Shown one piece after another: positions 38,596-46,493 of a stretch of DNA of 64,000 bases; position 1 is the stretch's first letter; each line of letters opens with the position of its first letter. A program made the position numbers and the translations under genes. The notes below the pieces were generated by a model. The model ran no database searches. It was given only the letters and a program-made list of their open reading frames with translations, and had not been told where the DNA came from. Source of the DNA: Photobacterium atrarenae (lineage in GTDB: Bacteria; Pseudomonadota; Gammaproteobacteria; Enterobacterales; Vibrionaceae). The stretch covers positions 1,178,902 to 1,242,901 of the forward strand of contig NZ_CP101508.1 of the NCBI RefSeq assembly GCF_024380015.1. Direction: 5' to 3'.

Positions 38596-38640
38596 AAAGC
38601 CGGTTTCTGTCTCCCTCTCTTGGCAGTCACCGGCTTTGTT
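38596..38640 (+). terminator. Long-loop hairpin between ycbK and ycbL
   Basis: The stem AAAGCCGGT / ACCGGCTTT has a 24-base loop and ends in a modest T-rich tail. It lies 33 bases after the ycbK stop. Confidence 0.55.
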
Positions 38641-38729
38641 GTCTGTGGCTTTTTCAAGTTTTGACATTGGTCGCCGGCCTGCTCCTCATGTTATCCTGCG
38701 GCCAGTTGATTGATGTTGAGGAGAGGGCG

Positions 38730-39383
38730 ATGAGTCTTCAGTATACAATTGTTCCGGTCACCCCGTTTCAGCAAAACTGCTCTATTATCTGGTGTGATGA
38801 AACCCATGAAGCCGCAATGGTGGATCCGGGGGGCGATATTGAGCAGCTCAAGGCTAAGGTGCAGACACTGGGGCTGAAGATCACCAAGTTGATCCTGACT
38901 CATGGTCACCTGGACCATGTTGGCGGCACTGCGCCGCTGGCCGCTGAGCTGGCAGTGCCGGTTATCGGTCCGCACCGGGACGATGCGTTCTGGTTGCAGG
39001 GGCTACCCGAGCAGAGCCAGATGTTTGGTTTTCCGCGCACCGAAGCCTTTGAGCCGGATCAGTGGCTGGCAGAAGGTGATGTGATCACGGTCGGTAACCA
39101 ATCGCTCCTGGTCTATCATACGCCGGGCCATACACCGGGCCATGTGGTGTTGTTCAGTGAGACCGCCAAGCTGGCGTTTGTCGGTGATGTGCTGTTTAAG
39201 GGCGGTATTGGCCGCACGGATTTCCCGAAAGGGGACTACCAAACCTTGATTGATTCCATCAAAGGGAAATTGTGGCTGCTGGGCAATGATGTCACCTTTA
39301 TTCCGGGGCACGGGCCGCAATCAACGTTTGGTCAGGAGCGCGCCTCAAATCCGTTTGTCGCGGACGAAATGCCGCTTTACTGA
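38730..39383 (+). CDS. ycbL: Metallo-beta-lactamase-fold hydrolase YcbL
   Basis: This 217-residue cytoplasmic hydrolase is of the glyoxalase II-like MBL fold. The metal ligands are THGHLDHVGG (His58, His60, Asp62, His63), HTPGHTPGHV, FVGDVLFKGGIGRTD and IPGHGP. E. coli/Salmonella YcbL has type I glyoxalase II-like activity. The ATG at 38730 has a strong GAGGAGAGGGCG ribosome site; the 23 codons upstream in frame are discarded. The length fits the family (215). Confidence 0.92.
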   Translation: MSLQYTIVPVTPFQQNCSIIWCDETHEAAMVDPGGDIEQLKAKVQTLGLKITKLILTHGHLDHVGGTAPLAAELAVPVIGPHRDDAFWLQGLPEQSQMFGFPRTEAFEPDQWLAEGDVITVGNQSLLVYHTPGHTPGHVVLFSETAKLAFVGDVLFKGGIGRTDFPKGDYQTLIDSIKGKLWLLGNDVTFIPGHGPQSTFGQERASNPFVADEMPLY

Positions 39384-39448
39384 GGCAGTTCAACGATCCC
39401 GTTACCAGTGCAGCGCTTCACCCCGGAAGCGCTGCTGTTCGGCGGCCA

Positions 39449-40111
39449 TCAGCACGCCGCGAGATATCGCCGGGTCAGCCCAACGAAGTCATCCGTTGGG
39501 CGATCCAGTAGATCTTCGGAAATAAAGAAGTCATACCCCAACAGCTCGCGATTGTACTTCATCCGGTTGGCCAGCATCGCGAGCAGCCCTTTCAGCGTTT
39601 TGCCGCTTCGGGTGATGTAGTGCCGGTCATCAAACAGCATATCCTCAATGTGGTGAGGCGGATGCTCGGCCCGGCGGTAAGCCATGATCAGCAGCGCCCG
39701 CTGCTCCATCAGAATTTTGCTGGCGATCCGCGGGCAAATCGATTCCAAAAATTCGTCATACTCCTTCAGTCGGACGCCGACCCAGGGAATGGGTTGATGC
39801 CAGCCCTGATAGGCCACCGTTGCCGGTCCGATCTCCGCAATATTAGTCCAGCGGGCCAGCCAGCCGCCATACGGGCTGTGGAACTGCAGATGCATGAAGG
39901 TCAGGGTGAAAGACACTTCCGGATCCTGGGTTTGTTTGATGCCGATAATCAGTAAGGTGACTGCTGCGAGCAGCAGCAGCGCGACAGCTGCCGAGTTGAT
40001 TTGCGGAAACCAGAAGACGAGTAAGCCCAATGCGAGAAATGCACTCAGACTCAAGAGCAGCAAGATGCCACGGGGTTTGGCGGTTAGGGGTTTGATATAG
40101 CGGGTTTTCAA
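39449..40111 (-). CDS. DUF2982-like inner-membrane protein
   Basis: This 220-residue protein has two N-terminal membrane helices (about residues 15-35 and 42-60) and a cytoplasmic domain. Its typical segments are FHSPYGGWLARWTNIAEIGP, PWVGVRLKEYDEFLESICPR and a C-terminal LGYDFFISEDLLDRP. I recognise this as the DUF2982 family of Vibrio and Shewanella, with unknown function. I chose the TTG at 40111 because AAGGAG lies at correct spacing upstream; the longer frame to 40201 has no signal. It is convergent with ycbL. Confidence 0.75.
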   Translation of the reverse strand: MKTRYIKPLTAKPRGILLLLSLSAFLALGLLVFWFPQINSAAVALLLLAAVTLLIIGIKQTQDPEVSFTLTFMHLQFHSPYGGWLARWTNIAEIGPATVAYQGWHQPIPWVGVRLKEYDEFLESICPRIASKILMEQRALLIMAYRRAEHPPHHIEDMLFDDRHYITRSGKTLKGLLAMLANRMKYNRELLGYDFFISEDLLDRPTDDFVGLTRRYLAAC

Positions 40112-40562
40112 GTAGCGCTCCTTCTGATTGTCATTGTCAGTGGTTCCATGCGTCCCCCTGAATCTGCCGTGCAGGGGCGCGGCCGTAGAACTGAAGATCA
40201 CGCTGATGTGTTAATTATGGACGATCTTCGTGAGGGCTGGCTTGAACAATCAGACGCTTGGCGCATGATAAGCCTACTTTTTCATATTCCGTACAGTTTA
40301 CCGCAGTTGGCCACCGAATTTAAAATATTACCCGAAAGTTACAACCTTTTTCCTGCCGGGAAACTTGTCAGAAATGGGAAGTTATCTCATATTTTTGTCT
40401 AAAATCACGTTTTGTTGTTGGTTAAATAGTCGTTTGCTGGCATTTCTCTGACATCCTTGGTATAACACGCGCTTACTTTTTCCCGCTGGCGATATCAATT
40501 CAGCAAGTAACTGATTGGTATATGGTGGTGACTGAAAGTAGTGCAACGGAGTAGGAAATTTA
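40112..40562. other. 451-base divergent intergenic region
   Basis: No gene can be supported. An open frame at 40148-40402 has no ribosome site and an unnatural composition. An extended -10 (TGGTATAAC, 40458-40466) about 100 bases upstream of the winged-helix gene is the best promoter candidate, leaving a long leader. Confidence 0.5.
40458..40466 (+). promoter_or_regulatory. Candidate extended -10 promoter of the winged-helix gene
   Basis: TGGTATAAC fits an extended -10 (TGnTATAAT with one change). No good -35 is seen, which extended -10 promoters can tolerate. Confidence 0.45.
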
Positions 40563-40967
40563 ATGAGAATCTCTCACAAACGTAAAGTACAGCTGAAGCT
40601 GCAAAAGCGCGTGAAAGCAACTGTAGCAGTAGCAAAACCGGCGGCAGCGAAACCTGCTGTGAAAAAAGCACCAACTGCAGAAACAGTAAAAGCTGCCCCA
40701 GCGGCAAAACCTGTTGAAAAGCAACAGCCAGCTGAAGCGGCGCCGGTGGCGACGCAAGTGTCACTGACACCAAAACAGCAAGCTGTGCTGGACATTGTTG
40801 TAACCCATGCTGAAGGGATCAACCCGAAAGGTATCGGTCTGCAGGCAGGTCAGGAAGATGCGAAAGCGGCATCCTGGGCCACGGGCGCGCTGAAGAAACT
40901 GGCCGAGGAAGGTCTGGTTGAGCGCATCCAGCTGGCAGGTAACAAAGTACTGTACAAAGCGGTATAA
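40563..40967 (+). CDS. Lys/Ala/Pro-rich protein with C-terminal winged helix
   Basis: This 134-residue protein has two parts. Residues 1-65 are low-complexity and very basic, rich in Lys, Ala, Pro and Val (VAKPAAAKPAVKKAP and similar), like the tail of a histone H1-type protein. Residues 66-134 form a winged-helix-like domain (LTPKQQAVLDIVVTHAEG, INPKGIGLQAGQ, ALKKLAEEGLVERIQLAGNK) that annotation pipelines often call MarR-like. It may be a DNA- or RNA-binding chromatin protein; the true role is unknown. Spacing behind GGAGTAGG supports the ATG at 40563. It has its own promoter and a hairpin terminator. Confidence 0.75.
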   Translation: MRISHKRKVQLKLQKRVKATVAVAKPAAAKPAVKKAPTAETVKAAPAAKPVEKQQPAEAAPVATQVSLTPKQQAVLDIVVTHAEGINPKGIGLQAGQEDAKAASWATGALKKLAEEGLVERIQLAGNKVLYKAV

Positions 40968-40977
40968 GCCTGTTGAA

Positions 40978-41009
40978 CCCGTTCCTGCCAGACAGGAGCG
41001 GGTGCCTTT
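40978..41009 (+). terminator. Hairpin terminator after the winged-helix gene
   Basis: The stem CCCGTTCCTG / CAGGAGCGGG (one wobble) has a 5-base loop and is followed by TGCCTTT. It lies 11 bases past the stop. Confidence 0.6.
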
Positions 41010-41282
41010 CCTGAGCGTCGCGCCTTTCTGCATTCTGATGACGCTGTCGATTTTTTAAGACACCCCCGAATCACTGCGGTTTTTTCCGCTCACTCCACAA
41101 ATCCGTCTTTTTTCTGAGACTTGCATCTGTGTCGCTTGGCTGTTGATTTTTACCGTGAAAATATCGCAGTGTCTGGCCGTAGCCGGATTGACGCAGATTA
41201 TTGCTCAGATTTCTGTAAGCTCTGCTATAACTTACATAACAAGGTACCTGTGGCTGAGAAATTGAGAATCGGAGGCAGTTTT
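41010..41282 (+). other. Gene-free stretch before the small orphan gene
   Basis: Nothing gene-like was seen. It completes a 315-base gap that starts at 40968. Several AT-rich patches could be promoters but no clear hexamer pair stands out. Confidence 0.4.
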
Positions 41283-41588
41283 ATGACGATGATCAGTGCG
41301 AGAGAGTTTGCCGGCTGGCTCCGCAACCGCTTTGCTGATGAAGAGCAGGGTGTGTGCCTGACCCGTGACGATATTAATCAACTGACCGGCAGACAAGGAT
41401 TTTCACTCGACTTTGCCCACGATATTCACTATGAACTGATGCAGCATGGGATGGCGTTTGTGACAGATACGTCGCGGGAAACCTTCTACCTGATGCCGGT
41501 TTCGAAAAAGTCCTGGCGAGAGCAGCTGGAAAGCCAGTATGAAAGAGAACTTTTTTATAATGTGCTGCCGCTGGATAAGTCCGGTTAG
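41283..41588 (+). CDS. Conserved-looking small protein of unknown function
   Basis: This 101-residue cytoplasmic protein begins MTMISAREFAGWLRNRFADE and has a mixed helical/strand composition (CLTRDDINQLTGRQGFSLDF, DIHYELMQHGMAFVTD). I do not recognise a family. The ATG at 41283 is chosen for an excellent GGAGG ribosome site 6 bases upstream; the frame stays open 54 codons further. It ends before the strong bidirectional terminator shared with aspC. Confidence 0.7.
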   Translation: MTMISAREFAGWLRNRFADEEQGVCLTRDDINQLTGRQGFSLDFAHDIHYELMQHGMAFVTDTSRETFYLMPVSKKSWREQLESQYERELFYNVLPLDKSG

Positions 41589-41638
41589 GGGGCGACAGCG
41601 AACGGTTTTTGGGGAAACCACGGCGAATCAAGTGGATC

Positions 41639-41665
41639 AACAAAGGGCGCAACGCGCCCTTTGTT
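41639..41665. terminator. Bidirectional terminator, small orphan gene / aspC
   Basis: A perfect 12-base stem (AACAAAGGGCGC / GCGCCCTTTGTT) with a 3-base loop lies 14 bases past the aspC stop and 50 past the small gene. Confidence 0.88.
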
Positions 41666-41679
41666 GTGACTCTGTCCAG

Positions 41680-42870
41680 TTAAAGAACGGCCGCGATGCC
41701 TTTGCACAATGGTTGCATGTTGGCTTTGGTCATCCCGGCGACACTGATGCGACCTGAGCCGACAATATAAATGGCGAACTCTTCTTTCAGGCGCTGAACC
41801 TGGGCTTTGTTCAGGCCGGAGAAAGAGAACATGCCGTTCTGGCGCTCAATGAAACTGAAGTCTGCCTCGACGCCCAGATCTTTCAGAGTCTGGACAAACA
41901 GGGTCCGCATTTCCTGGATGCGATCGCGCATATCCGCTACTTCCTGCTCCCACTCCGCACGCAGCGCGGCATCGTTGAGGATCTCGGTGACAACGGCGGC
42001 GCCGTGCGCTGGTGGGTTGGAGTAGATCACCCGGGCAATTGATTTAACCTGGCTGAAGGCAGTTTCTGCTTGCGCTGCGGTTTCTGCAACTAAGGTAAAG
42101 GCACCCACACGCTCGTTGTACAAGCCGAAGTTCTTCGAGAAAGAGCTGGCAACCAGCAGTTCTTTACACTGGCCGGCGAAAATACGCAGGCCTTCGGCAT
42201 CTTCTTCCACGCCTTTGGCAAAACCCTGGTAAGCAAAATCAAACATTGGCAGCAGTTGTTTTTCAACGCATAGTTCGGCCAGTTTTTGCCACTGGGCAGC
42301 ATCCGGGTCGATCCCGGTTGGGTTATGGCAGCAGCCGTGCAGCAGCACGATGTCACCCGGGGCAGCATTGGCCAGATCGGCCAGGGCTGCCTCGAAGTCC
42401 ATATCTTTGGTGTCGGCGTTGTAGTAGCTGTACTGGACAGTCTCCAGGCCGGCGGCGGTGAAGACACCGTTGTGGTTCGCCCAGGTCGGGTTGCTGATCC
42501 ATACTTTGGCCTCACCCAGCTGACGTTTGATAAACTCTGCCGCCAGGCGAAGCGCACCGGTACCGCCCGGTGCTTGGGCTGTTTTCGCGCGTTTGGATGA
42601 AATGATCGTCGAATCTGCGCCGAACAGCAGTTGCTGTACCGCCAGGCCGTATTCGGCAGTTCCCGGAATGCTCAGGTAAGACTTGGTGGTTTCTTTTTCC
42701 AGCAAAATGGCTTCGGCTTTCTTGACTGTGCTCAGGACCGGGGTATTGCCAGACTCGTCTTTGTAGATCCCGACACCCAGGTTGATTTTTTCTGAACGGG
42801 TATCGTTTTTAAACTCTTCAGTCAGGCCAAGAATCGGGTCAGCGGGAGCGGCAGTGATCTTTTCAAACAT
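41680..42870 (-). CDS. aspC: Aspartate/aromatic aminotransferase AspC
   Basis: AspC is a PLP enzyme that interconverts aspartate and oxaloacetate with 2-oxoglutarate/glutamate and also acts on aromatic amino acids. The 396-residue product starts [20 protein letters not shown] and has [23 protein letters not shown], the PLP lysine in [15 protein letters not shown], and the substrate Arg in GRISVAGM. TyrB-type activity cannot be excluded by eye, but position near ycbL and asnS matches E. coli aspC. An alternative ATG three codons upstream (42879) exists. Confidence 0.93.
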   Translation of the reverse strand: MFEKITAAPADPILGLTEEFKNDTRSEKINLGVGIYKDESGNTPVLSTVKKAEAILLEKETTKSYLSIPGTAEYGLAVQQLLFGADSTIISSKRAKTAQAPGGTGALRLAAEFIKRQLGEAKVWISNPTWANHNGVFTAAGLETVQYSYYNADTKDMDFEAALADLANAAPGDIVLLHGCCHNPTGIDPDAAQWQKLAELCVEKQLLPMFDFAYQGFAKGVEEDAEGLRIFAGQCKELLVASSFSKNFGLYNERVGAFTLVAETAAQAETAFSQVKSIARVIYSNPPAHGAAVVTEILNDAALRAEWEQEVADMRDRIQEMRTLFVQTLKDLGVEADFSFIERQNGMFSFSGLNKAQVQRLKEEFAIYIVGSGRISVAGMTKANMQPLCKGIAAVL

Positions 42871-43013
42871 TATGGTCATCCATGCTAATTAAACAAAGGG
42901 CGATGGCCCTATTTATACCTTGTGTGCGTCACCCTTGACAACAACAGCTTACACTTTCATTAAAGTTTTCGCGCTGTGCTGTAAACGATTGCGCAATTTA
43001 AAGACGGGCAAAC

Positions 43014-43041
43014 AAAAAGGCTACCTGTTCAGGTAGCCTTT
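43014..43041 (-). terminator. Intrinsic terminator after asnS
   Basis: The perfect stem AAAGGCTACCT / AGGTAGCCTTT has a 4-base loop; on the minus strand it runs into a T5 tract. It lies 20 bases past the asnS stop. Confidence 0.88.
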
Positions 43042-43060
43042 GGCGGTGTCGTGATACGAA

Positions 43061-44461
43061 TCAGAAGTTCGCAGAGCGCGGCGTACGAGGGAATGGGATC
43101 ACATCACGGACGTTCCCCATACCGGTCACGTAAGAGACCAGACGCTCGAAGCCCAGACCGAAGCCTGCGTGCGGCACGGTGCCATAGCGACGCAGGTCGC
43201 GGTACCAGTTCATATGCTCCGGATCGATATCCATCGCTTTCATGCGCTCGTCCAGGATGTCCAGACGCTCTTCACGCTGAGAGCCACCAATGATTTCACC
43301 AATACCCGGTGCCAGTACGTCCATCGCGGCAACAGTTTTCCCGTCGTCGTTCATGCGCATGTAGAAGGCTTTAATGTCTTTCGGGTAGTTCTTCACGATC
43401 ACTGGTGCTTTGAAGTGCTCTTCAGCCAGGTAACGCTCATGCTCAGAAGACATGTCGATACCCCACTCAACGTCAAACTCAAAGTCGCGGCCTGAGTCTT
43501 TCAGGATCTGGATCGCATCGGTGTAATCGACCTGGGCAAAATCAGAGTCCACGAATTGCTCCAGACGGGTAATCGCTTCTTTGTCGATACGCTGAGCAAA
43601 GAATTCCAGGTCGTCGCGACGCTCTTCCAGCACGGCTTTGAAGACATACTTCAGCATGTCTTCTGCCAGCTTGGCAACATCGTCCAGATCCGCGAAAGCG
43701 ACTTCCGGCTCAACCATCCAGAATTCCGCCAGGTGGCGGCTGGTGTTGGAGTTCTCGGCACGGAACGTCGGGCCAAAGGTGTAGACCTTGCTCAGGGCGC
43801 AGGCATAGGCTTCGGCGTTCAGCTGGCCGGATACGGTCAGGAAGGTTTCTTTGCCAAAGAAGTCTTCGTTGTAATCCACGTCGCCTTTGTCTGTGCGTGG
43901 CAGGTTCGCCATGTCCAGGGTCGATACGCGGAACATTTCGCCGGCACCTTCACAGTCAGAGGCGGTGATCAGCGGTGCAGACATCCAGAAGTAGCCTTGC
44001 TCGTGGTAGAAGCGGTGGATCGCCTGAGACAGGCAGTTGCGAACACGGGCCACGGCGCCGATCACGTTGGTACGTGGACGCAGGTGCGCGACTTCACGCA
44101 GGTACTCAATTGAGTGGCGTGTTTTCGCCATCGGGTAAGTCTCGGCATCTTCAACCCAGCCAACAACTTTCACACCGGTCGCTGCCAGTTCGAAATCTTG
44201 GCCTTTGGCCGGAGATTCAACGATTTTACCGGTGACCTCAACAGAGCAACCAGTGGTCAGCTTCAGCACTTCTTCCTGGTAATTATTTAACTCATTAGGG
44301 ACCACGGCCTGAATCGGGTCGAAACAAGAGCCGTCATAAATGGCAAGGAAAGAGATTCCGGCTTTGGAATCACGACGTGAGCGGATCCAACCGCGGACAG
44401 TGACTTCAGTGTCTACTGCCAGCTTTCCGCTGAGTACGTCTGTTACAGGCGCGTAAGTCAT
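43061..44461 (-). CDS. asnS: Asparaginyl-tRNA synthetase
   Basis: AsnS charges tRNA-Asn with asparagine. The 466-residue class II synthetase has an N-terminal OB-fold ([20 protein letters not shown]), motif 2 [25 protein letters not shown] sequence near residue 230, and motif 3 [20 protein letters not shown] with a C-terminal [10 protein letters not shown]. Length and ends match the E. coli enzyme. It stands alone with a terminator, next to aspC as in E. coli but without ompF between them. Confidence 0.97.
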   Translation of the reverse strand: MTYAPVTDVLSGKLAVDTEVTVRGWIRSRRDSKAGISFLAIYDGSCFDPIQAVVPNELNNYQEEVLKLTTGCSVEVTGKIVESPAKGQDFELAATGVKVVGWVEDAETYPMAKTRHSIEYLREVAHLRPRTNVIGAVARVRNCLSQAIHRFYHEQGYFWMSAPLITASDCEGAGEMFRVSTLDMANLPRTDKGDVDYNEDFFGKETFLTVSGQLNAEAYACALSKVYTFGPTFRAENSNTSRHLAEFWMVEPEVAFADLDDVAKLAEDMLKYVFKAVLEERRDDLEFFAQRIDKEAITRLEQFVDSDFAQVDYTDAIQILKDSGRDFEFDVEWGIDMSSEHERYLAEEHFKAPVIVKNYPKDIKAFYMRMNDDGKTVAAMDVLAPGIGEIIGGSQREERLDILDERMKAMDIDPEHMNWYRDLRRYGTVPHAGFGLGFERLVSYVTGMGNVRDVIPFPRTPRSANF

Positions 44462-44625
44462 GTTTAAATTATTCTCCGTTAAGGCACTTTATACGTCTAT
44501 GTTTAGGGTGTGTCGGTGTTTCGAGGTCAAAGTGAGTCCGCGTTCAAAGCGTTTTCACCAAGAAACATCAACATGCCCGAAAGACAGAGTCCGAACAAGC
44601 AATATTACCTGTCTGACGACAGGCA

Positions 44626-46245
44626 TCAAGCCTTGTTATCCCCCGAAAGGGTAAATTGACGCAGTAAATGTTCTAACTGTTCAACCAACTGTTCAAGATT
44701 TACACTGATCTCCCGTGATTGTAGCGCACGGCTGGAGGTATCGTCGGCATGACTGGTGATGGTTTCGACTTTGGTGCGGATTGAATCAACCATGCTGGCC
44801 TGGGCACTACTCTGTTGCTGGATGTCGTTGGCGTGGTGGTTGACCACCTGGATCCCGTTACCGATTTCCGACAGCGCCTTGGAGAGCTGCTCGATTGTGG
44901 CCATCTTGCTGTATGCGGTCTGGCAGGTCTCTTCTACGGCACTGGCAGAAGCCTCGCAGTCGGCACACAGCGCCTGGATAATGGACTGTATATCACCGGT
45001 TGCCTGGTGGGTTCGGTTGGCCAGATTGCGTACCTCTTCGGCCACCACGGCAAAGCCGCGTCCCTGCTCGCCGGCACGGGCTGCTTCGATGGCGGCGTTG
45101 AGCGCCAGTAGGTTGGTCTGCTCGGCAATCCCTCGGATCACATCCAGGATGCTGGTCACTTGCTGGCTTTGCTCGTTGAGATTGTCGATACGCACTTTGA
45201 CGTTTTCGATATCGGTGACCAAGTGCTTGATATCTGCCCCGGCGTCGTCGGCCAGACGGGTGCCCTCCAGTGCAGCGTTTGATGCATTCTCGCTGAGACT
45301 GGCCGCTTCAGTGGTGCGGCGTTCAACGTCGTGCTGCTGGTGTTGCATCTCGTCGATGGCCGTGAGCATCTCAGACGTTTCAAGCCGCTGACTGTCGGCG
45401 GCGCTGGTGGTATCTGCCGAAACACTGATCAACTGATTGGCCTGCTGGGTCAGCGATTCTGAGGTATTCTGGACCTGCTGCAGGCTGGCGGTGAAATTAT
45501 CCAGCATTTGATCATAGCTTCGGCACAGTTCGCCGATTTCATCAGAGCGATTTTCGTTGAGCCGGCCGCTGAGATCCTGATGTAGGCTGGTCTGTTTCAT
45601 ATAGCTTGAGACCCGGCGCAGTGGGCGAACAATCATCCGGCGGATCAGGGTCAGGGCGAACAAAAATCCGGTAGCGGCGATGGCGGCCATGATCCCGCCG
45701 GTGATTAGCAGTTGTTCATCAACGCGCTGGTATAGCGGCCCCAGATTGTACTCCAGCCGGACAACCCCCAATACTTCACCTTCTTCGGCCATATGGCACT
45801 GGACACAGTTGGTGCCGCGGTAATTGCTGCTGGCTTTCATTGGCAGGGCGACGAGCAGGGTTTTGCCGCTGTCGGTGGTGATGGTTTCACTAATGAGCTC
45901 ACCTTTTAGTGCTCGCTGGTCAAAGTCATCAACCGGTGCCTGATTGTCGAACCCCGGTCCATAGAGCTTGGTGACTGCCGGTGCCCGGATGACACGGACA
46001 TTTTCGATCCCTTTGTGAGACAGCACTTTTTCCCGCAGCGTTTCTCGCTGCGACATGGTGCCGGTCAGCATCATCATGTTCAGGCTGTCGAAATAATTGC
46101 CGGCTTTGTCTAAGGTTTGTTCACTGATCACTGATTCCAGTAGGGCTTTTTGTTGGCGGGATTCATAAGCCAGCGAGGTAAACAGCACAATGGCAAAGAC
46201 AACAAACAGCGTCAGGAGGAGCTTATGAGCAATCGTTAACCGCAT
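44626..46245 (-). CDS. Methyl-accepting chemotaxis protein with periplasmic c-type haem motif
   Basis: This 539-residue chemoreceptor has an N-terminal membrane helix (residues 8-27) and a periplasmic sensor domain. The second helix lies near 183-205, HAMP near 206-260, and a long cytoplasmic signalling coil carries the conserved hairpin tip ([20 protein letters not shown] and [15 protein letters not shown]). In the periplasmic domain the sequence [12 protein letters not shown] carries CxxCH (Cys147, Cys150, His151), a covalent haem c site. Such receptors could sense oxygen, NO, redox state or metals. A C-terminal CheR/CheB tether pentapeptide is not seen. It lies downstream of the orphan lipoprotein gene in the same direction but with its own region. 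Confidence 0.9.
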   Translation of the reverse strand: MRLTIAHKLLLTLFVVFAIVLFTSLAYESRQQKALLESVISEQTLDKAGNYFDSLNMMMLTGTMSQRETLREKVLSHKGIENVRVIRAPAVTKLYGPGFDNQAPVDDFDQRALKGELISETITTDSGKTLLVALPMKASSNYRGTNCVQCHMAEEGEVLGVVRLEYNLGPLYQRVDEQLLITGGIMAAIAATGFLFALTLIRRMIVRPLRRVSSYMKQTSLHQDLSGRLNENRSDEIGELCRSYDQMLDNFTASLQQVQNTSESLTQQANQLISVSADTTSAADSQRLETSEMLTAIDEMQHQQHDVERRTTEAASLSENASNAALEGTRLADDAGADIKHLVTDIENVKVRIDNLNEQSQQVTSILDVIRGIAEQTNLLALNAAIEAARAGEQGRGFAVVAEEVRNLANRTHQATGDIQSIIQALCADCEASASAVEETCQTAYSKMATIEQLSKALSEIGNGIQVVNHHANDIQQQSSAQASMVDSIRTKVETITSHADDTSSRALQSREISVNLEQLVEQLEHLLRQFTLSGDNKA

Positions 46246-46424
46246 CTTCCATGGTCTCTTGTATAGGGCTTTTTGTAATAATTCTTACATATATTTTATG
46301 GACATAGTGTAGTGTTTACGTTTGTTAAAAAATAGTGCCGCAGTAGTTATTGTGATGTCGAGCACGCCGGCGACTTCACATTTTTTATACAGCTGACCAT
46401 CTGCTGCTTTAGGTACTTGATGCA

Positions 46425-46453
46425 AAGAAAAGCTCGCAGTGCGAGCTTTTCTT
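46425..46453 (-). terminator. Terminator after the large lipoprotein gene
   Basis: The perfect 13-base stem AAGAAAAGCTCGC / GCGAGCTTTTCTT has a 3-base loop. It lies 41 bases downstream of the lipoprotein stop on the minus strand; the stem's own T-rich end can support termination. Confidence 0.75.
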
Positions 46454-46493
46454 CAGCGGGTGGTTCTGTCAGGGTGCGCTTTCACGCGATGGC

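Noticed and set aside
40148..40402. 84-codon open frame between the DUF2982 and winged-helix genes
   Set aside because: It has no ribosome site or recognisable pattern, and overlaps the likely promoter region.
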